Assembly: GCF_024345795.1 (NCBI RefSeq)
Contig: NZ_JAGQBU010000012.1
Coordinates: 1 to 64,000, forward strand
Reading direction: 5' to 3'
DNA length: 64,000 nucleotides
From: Synechococcus sp. J7-Johnson
Lineage (GTDB): Bacteria > Cyanobacteriota > Cyanobacteriia > PCC-6307 > Cyanobiaceae
Shown: positions 61,451-64,000 of the stretch, piece after piece
Layout of the letters: each line of letters begins with the position of its first letter
How positions within the stretch are numbered: the stretch's first letter is position 1
The notes under the pieces: model-generated
What the model saw: only the letters and a program-made list of their open reading frames with translations
What the model was told of the DNA's origin: nothing
Databases searched by the model: none
Position numbers and translations under genes: made by a program

Positions 61451-61694
61451 CTGCGTCGACTGCCACTGGGTGGAGCGTTGTCAGGCCTATCACGCGGTGG
61501 AACGGCAGCACGGTGTGGAGCACCTCAGTGCAGATCCGGACCTGTGTCCCACAGCCCCCCGCATCCACGTGCAAGTAATCAGCCTGGAGGGCGCTCAGGT
61601 GGGGGTTGAGTGGGATGTGCGGGCCTGCGGCAGCTTCCAGTTGGACCCGGGCCGCTGGAGTCGCCTGCGCCCGGGTGAAGTGGTGCCGGCATGA
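61443..61694 (+). CDS. ycf34: Ycf34 family protein
   Basis: An 83-residue protein conserved in cyanobacteria and red-lineage plastids. MCICVDCHWVERCQAYHAVERQHGVEHL at the N-terminus has Cys2, 4, 7 and 13 and is diagnostic; Synechocystis Ycf34 binds an iron-sulfur cluster and affects photosynthetic electron transport. The ATG at 61443 overlaps the start region of the divergent cca gene. The TGA overlaps the tsaB start (ATGA). Confidence 0.92.
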   Translation: MCICVDCHWVERCQAYHAVERQHGVEHLSADPDLCPTAPRIHVQVISLEGAQVGVEWDVRACGSFQLDPGRWSRLRPGEVVPA

Positions 61695-62350
61695 GCACTG
61701 TCGCCCCCTCCTGGCTGCTGGCGCTGCACAGCACCAGCGACGAGCTTGGGCTGGGTCTCGCCCCCCTGTTGTCGTCCTCTGCTCCTGGGACCCTGGACCC
61801 GCCGAGCCCCCGCATCACCAGCCATCCTCTGGGCCGGCGGCTCTCCAACGATCTGCTGGCCTGTGTCGAGCAGCTGCTGCCGGCCCACCAGTGGCGTGAG
61901 CTGGGGCGTCTGGCCGTGGCCACGGGTCCTGGGGGGTTTACCGGCACCCGCCTGAGCGTGGTTTTCGCCCGCACCCTGGCCCAGCAGCTGGCGCTGCCGC
62001 TGGATGGATTCAGCAGCTTCCTGCTGATTGCCCAGCGTCTGCGTCAGCGCGCCGAAGTGGGCGATCAGCCCTTCTGGCTGTTGCAGGAGCTTCCCCGTCG
62101 CGGCATCGTGGCTGGTTGCTATGCCGCGGACGAGTGGGCACTGGGGGGAATGGCCGAGCGGGAGGCTCCACGCCTGTTCGGACAGCTGGCCGATCTGCCG
62201 CCAGGCGTTCGGCTGGAGGCTCGGGTCGATCCGGCGGCCGACGTGGCCCAGTTGCTGCGGCTGAGTGGGCTGGCGGCGGCGGCGGAATCGGCGGCTCCCT
62301 GGGCCAGCGTGCTGCCCCTGTATCCCACCAGTCCGGTGGGGCAGCCCTGA
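61691..62350 (+). CDS. tsaB: tRNA threonylcarbamoyladenosine biosynthesis protein TsaB
   Basis: A partner of TsaD and TsaE in making t6A37 on ANN-decoding tRNAs. It has 219 residues. LLALHSTSDELGLGL opens the ASKHA fold and LAVATGPGGFTGTRLSVVFARTLAQQL is the family signature. The C-terminal half is divergent, as is usual. It overlaps ycf34 (ATGA) and the YdcF gene (TGATG), so the three form one operon. Confidence 0.93.
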   Translation: MSTVAPSWLLALHSTSDELGLGLAPLLSSSAPGTLDPPSPRITSHPLGRRLSNDLLACVEQLLPAHQWRELGRLAVATGPGGFTGTRLSVVFARTLAQQLALPLDGFSSFLLIAQRLRQRAEVGDQPFWLLQELPRRGIVAGCYAADEWALGGMAEREAPRLFGQLADLPPGVRLEARVDPAADVAQLLRLSGLAAAAESAAPWASVLPLYPTSPVGQP

Positions 62351-62934
62351 TGCGACGGCTGCTGGTGCTGGCACTGCTGGCCGGCTCTCTGGTGCTGTTC
62401 GGCCGCGGATGGCTGCTGCCCAGTCTCGGCCAGCCTCAGTTGATCCTGGTGCTGGGTGGCGATATCGAGCGGGAGAAACTGGCCGGTCGGCTGGCCCACC
62501 GTGAGGGGCTGCCCCTGCTGGTGAGTGGTGGAAGCAATCCTGAATACGCCCAGTGGTTGTTCAGCCAGGAGGGGCTTGATCGCCGCCAGTTTCGCCTGGA
62601 TTACAGAGCCCGCGACACCCTCGGCAACTTCACCACGGTGGTGGATGACCTCAAGCGACTGGGCATCCACCATGTGTTGCTGGTCACCAGCAGCGATCAC
62701 ATGGACCGGGCCCTCCTGGTGGGACGGATTGTGGCCGGCAGTCGCGGCATCCACCTCACCCCGGTGGCCGTGCCCTGCGGGGACCGCTGCCTGCCGGAGG
62801 GGCGCCGCAAGGTCTGGGGAGATGGCCTCCGGGCCGCTGCCTGGGTGGTCACCGGTCGGGATCTGCGCTCGTGGGCGGCAGGGCGGATCGGGCCCGCGCT
62901 GGGGCCAGCAGGCCCTGGTCAAGGAGAGCGTTGA
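62350..62934 (+). CDS. YdcF/DUF218 family protein
   Basis: A 194-residue protein with an N-terminal membrane helix (RLLVLALLAGSLVLFGRGWLL). The DUF218 core follows: QLILVLGGDIEREKLAGRLAHREGLPLLVSGGSNPEYA, RDTLGNFTTVVDDLKRLGIHHVLLVTSSDHMDRALLVGR. Homologues are linked to envelope or vancomycin-related (SanA) functions; activity is unknown. The 3' end overlaps the convergent plsC by 86 bp, so the last ~28 codons of each are shared on opposite strands. Confidence 0.88.
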   Translation: MRRLLVLALLAGSLVLFGRGWLLPSLGQPQLILVLGGDIEREKLAGRLAHREGLPLLVSGGSNPEYAQWLFSQEGLDRRQFRLDYRARDTLGNFTTVVDDLKRLGIHHVLLVTSSDHMDRALLVGRIVAGSRGIHLTPVAVPCGDRCLPEGRRKVWGDGLRAAAWVVTGRDLRSWAAGRIGPALGPAGPGQGER

Positions 62935-63619
62935 TCTGATCCTGGCAGGCGGCTGTGGTGGCCAGCAGGTCGACACGGCGACGGGAGGCCGGTGGCGGGA
63001 TGATCTGGCCGATGCGGATGTGGATCGGCACAAGCCTTGGGGTGCTCTGACCGGTCCCCAGGGCCCGGTGACTGTTGATGATCGCCACCGGCAGCAGCGG
63101 CGCCCCCGCCCGGGCCGCCAGCAGGGCGGCCCCGGGCTGCGGCTGGTTCACGCGCCCATCCGCCTGACGGGTGCCGTCGATGAAGACTCCGGTGGCCCAG
63201 CCCTCGAGCAGACGGTCGGTGGCGATGCGGATTGCCTCCCGGTCGCTGGCACCACGGGAGACGGGATAGGCGCCACAGGCCCGGATGATGGCCCCCAGCA
63301 AGGGCACCCGGAACAGCTCCGCCTTCGCCATGAACGCCACCGGACGCCCCAGGGCATGCCCCAGCAGGGGCGGGTCGAGGTGCGAGCCGTGGTTCGCGAC
63401 CACCACCAGGGCCCCATCCAAGGGCACCTGGTCGTTGCCGCTGGTACGGCCCCTGAACAGCAGCCGGAACACCGGAAACACCAGCAGGTAGCTGATCAGG
63501 CGGTATGTGAGGCTCGGCCTGGGCGTCAGCAGGGCCGGGGGGGCAACCCGGCGGCGCAGGCCGCGGCGGCGGGGCACGATCGGCCCGCTGGCCGGGAGAC
63601 CCTTCTCTGTTTCGCTCAC
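62849..63619 (-). CDS. plsC: 1-acyl-sn-glycerol-3-phosphate acyltransferase
   Basis: Adds the second acyl chain to make phosphatidate. It has 256 residues from the GTG at 63617-63619, which overlaps the fabD stop (GTGA). The catalytic H-x4-D motif is His77 to Asp82 in VVANHGSHLDP; FMAKAELFRVPLLG, GVFIDGTRQADG and LLPVAIINSHRAL are later motifs. One membrane-associated helix lies at ~40-57. Coupling to fabD links lipid assembly to fatty acid synthesis. Confidence 0.92.
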   Translation of the reverse strand: MSETEKGLPASGPIVPRRRGLRRRVAPPALLTPRPSLTYRLISYLLVFPVFRLLFRGRTSGNDQVPLDGALVVVANHGSHLDPPLLGHALGRPVAFMAKAELFRVPLLGAIIRACGAYPVSRGASDREAIRIATDRLLEGWATGVFIDGTRQADGRVNQPQPGAALLAARAGAPLLPVAIINSHRALGTGQSTPRLVPIHIRIGQIIPPPASRRRVDLLATTAACQDQINALLDQGLLAPARARSALPPTSADPDR

Positions 63620-64000
63620 AGTCCCAGGTCGGCGGCGCTGCTGATCTGGGCGGTGGTCACTCCCGTCAGGCTGCGTTTGATCAGACCACTGAGCACGTTG
63701 CCAGGGCCGATCTCCACCACGGTGTCGATGCCCTGGGCCGCCAGCTGATCCATGATTTCGCGCCAACGCACACCGCTCACCATCTGCCGCCGCAGCCGTT
63801 GCTTGAGCTCGCTCCCGTCGCGGCAGGGGGTTGGATCGGTGTTGCTCAGCACCGGGATGCTGGCGTCGGCGAAGGGCACCTCCTCCAGCAGGGCGGCGAA
63901 GGCGGCGGCCGCATCGGCCATGAACGGCGAGTGGAACGCCCCGGAGACCGCCAGGGGAATGGCTCGCTTGCAGGGGAGCTGAGCGGCCACAGCGGCCACG
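63616..64000 (-). CDS. fabD: Malonyl CoA-ACP transacylase, C-terminal part (cut by window edge)
   Basis: Loads malonate on the acyl carrier protein for fatty acid synthesis. About 127 C-terminal codons are visible: PLAVSGAFHSPFM contains the catalytic His, followed by IPVLSNTDPTP, QMVSGVRWREIMDQLAAQGIDTVVEIGPGNVLSGLIKR. The active-site Ser (GHSLGE) would be beyond the window edge. The TGA overlaps the plsC start. Confidence 0.95.
   Translation of the reverse strand, partial: VAAVAAQLPCKRAIPLAVSGAFHSPFMADAAAAFAALLEEVPFADASIPVLSNTDPTPCRDGSELKQRLRRQMVSGVRWREIMDQLAAQGIDTVVEIGPGNVLSGLIKRSLTGVTTAQISSAADLGL

Overview
The window is a GC-rich, gene-dense stretch of a cyanobacterial chromosome. The identifying genes are the N-terminal part of the photosystem II D1 gene (psbA), ferredoxin-dependent glutamate synthase, chlM, seven ndh genes of the photosynthetic NDH-1 complex, the phytoene desaturase/phytoene synthase pair, rbcR, ycf34, pedR and an MPBQ/MSBQ methyltransferase. 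Short intergenic gaps, frequent 1-4 bp start/stop overlaps, many convergent gene overlaps and high GC suggest a Cyanobium/Synechococcus-type picocyanobacterium. That placement is inference; no rRNA or other decisive marker lies in the window.

Layout. 1-5.9 kb: psbA (partial) divergent from a B12-type radical SAM gene, then a CPBP protease, clpS, dapL and a DUF4143-type ATPase whose start lies inside a perfect 18-bp inverted repeat. 6-11.7 kb: a fused radical SAM/DUF2344 gene, then rne and rnhB. 11.7-14.8 kb: DUF1997, pheA, an MPBQ/MSBQ methyltransferase and a LON-domain protein. 14.8-19.8 kb: the str operon rpsL-rpsG-fusA-tuf-rpsJ on the minus strand, closed by a canonical terminator. 19.8-29.4 kb: a HesB/IscA-like protein, a phosphodiester glycosidase, glsF, chlM, nagA and purE. 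29.4-36.8 kb: a GT-C-like membrane protein, an AI-2E family transporter, cysC, a SUI1 factor, trpB, an Anbu protease, hrcA and a rhodanese. 36.9-44.9 kb: DUF3352, sixA, gltA, then ndhA-ndhI-ndhG-ndhE-nadK and a CYTH protein. 45-49 kb: pedR, metF, a sugar nucleotidyltransferase, scpA and a LapA-like protein. 49-60 kb: ndhD, ndhF, a Z-ISO-like isomerase, rbcR, DUF3172, ndhM, pds, crtB, an alpha/beta hydrolase and an RRM protein. 60-64 kb: cca, ycf34, tsaB, a YdcF protein, plsC and fabD (partial).

How the genes work together. Themes are photosynthetic electron flow (psbA, ndhA/I/G/E/D/F/M, nadK, pedR), pigment synthesis (chlM, crtB, pds, Z-ISO), carbon and nitrogen assimilation (rbcR, glsF, gltA), translation and RNA processing (str operon, rne-rnhB, cca, tsaB, SUI1, RRM) and lipid, cell-wall and amino-acid metabolism (fabD, plsC, dapL, pheA, trpB, metF). 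I see no rRNA, tRNA, CRISPR array, transposase or prophage. The only gene that looks accessory is the DUF4143 ATPase. I did not find a clearly new multigene system. The best leads are the inverted repeat at that ATPase's start, a 21-bp perfect inverted repeat at the end of rbcR, a solitary Anbu protease, and the head-to-head overlapping starts of cca and ycf34.
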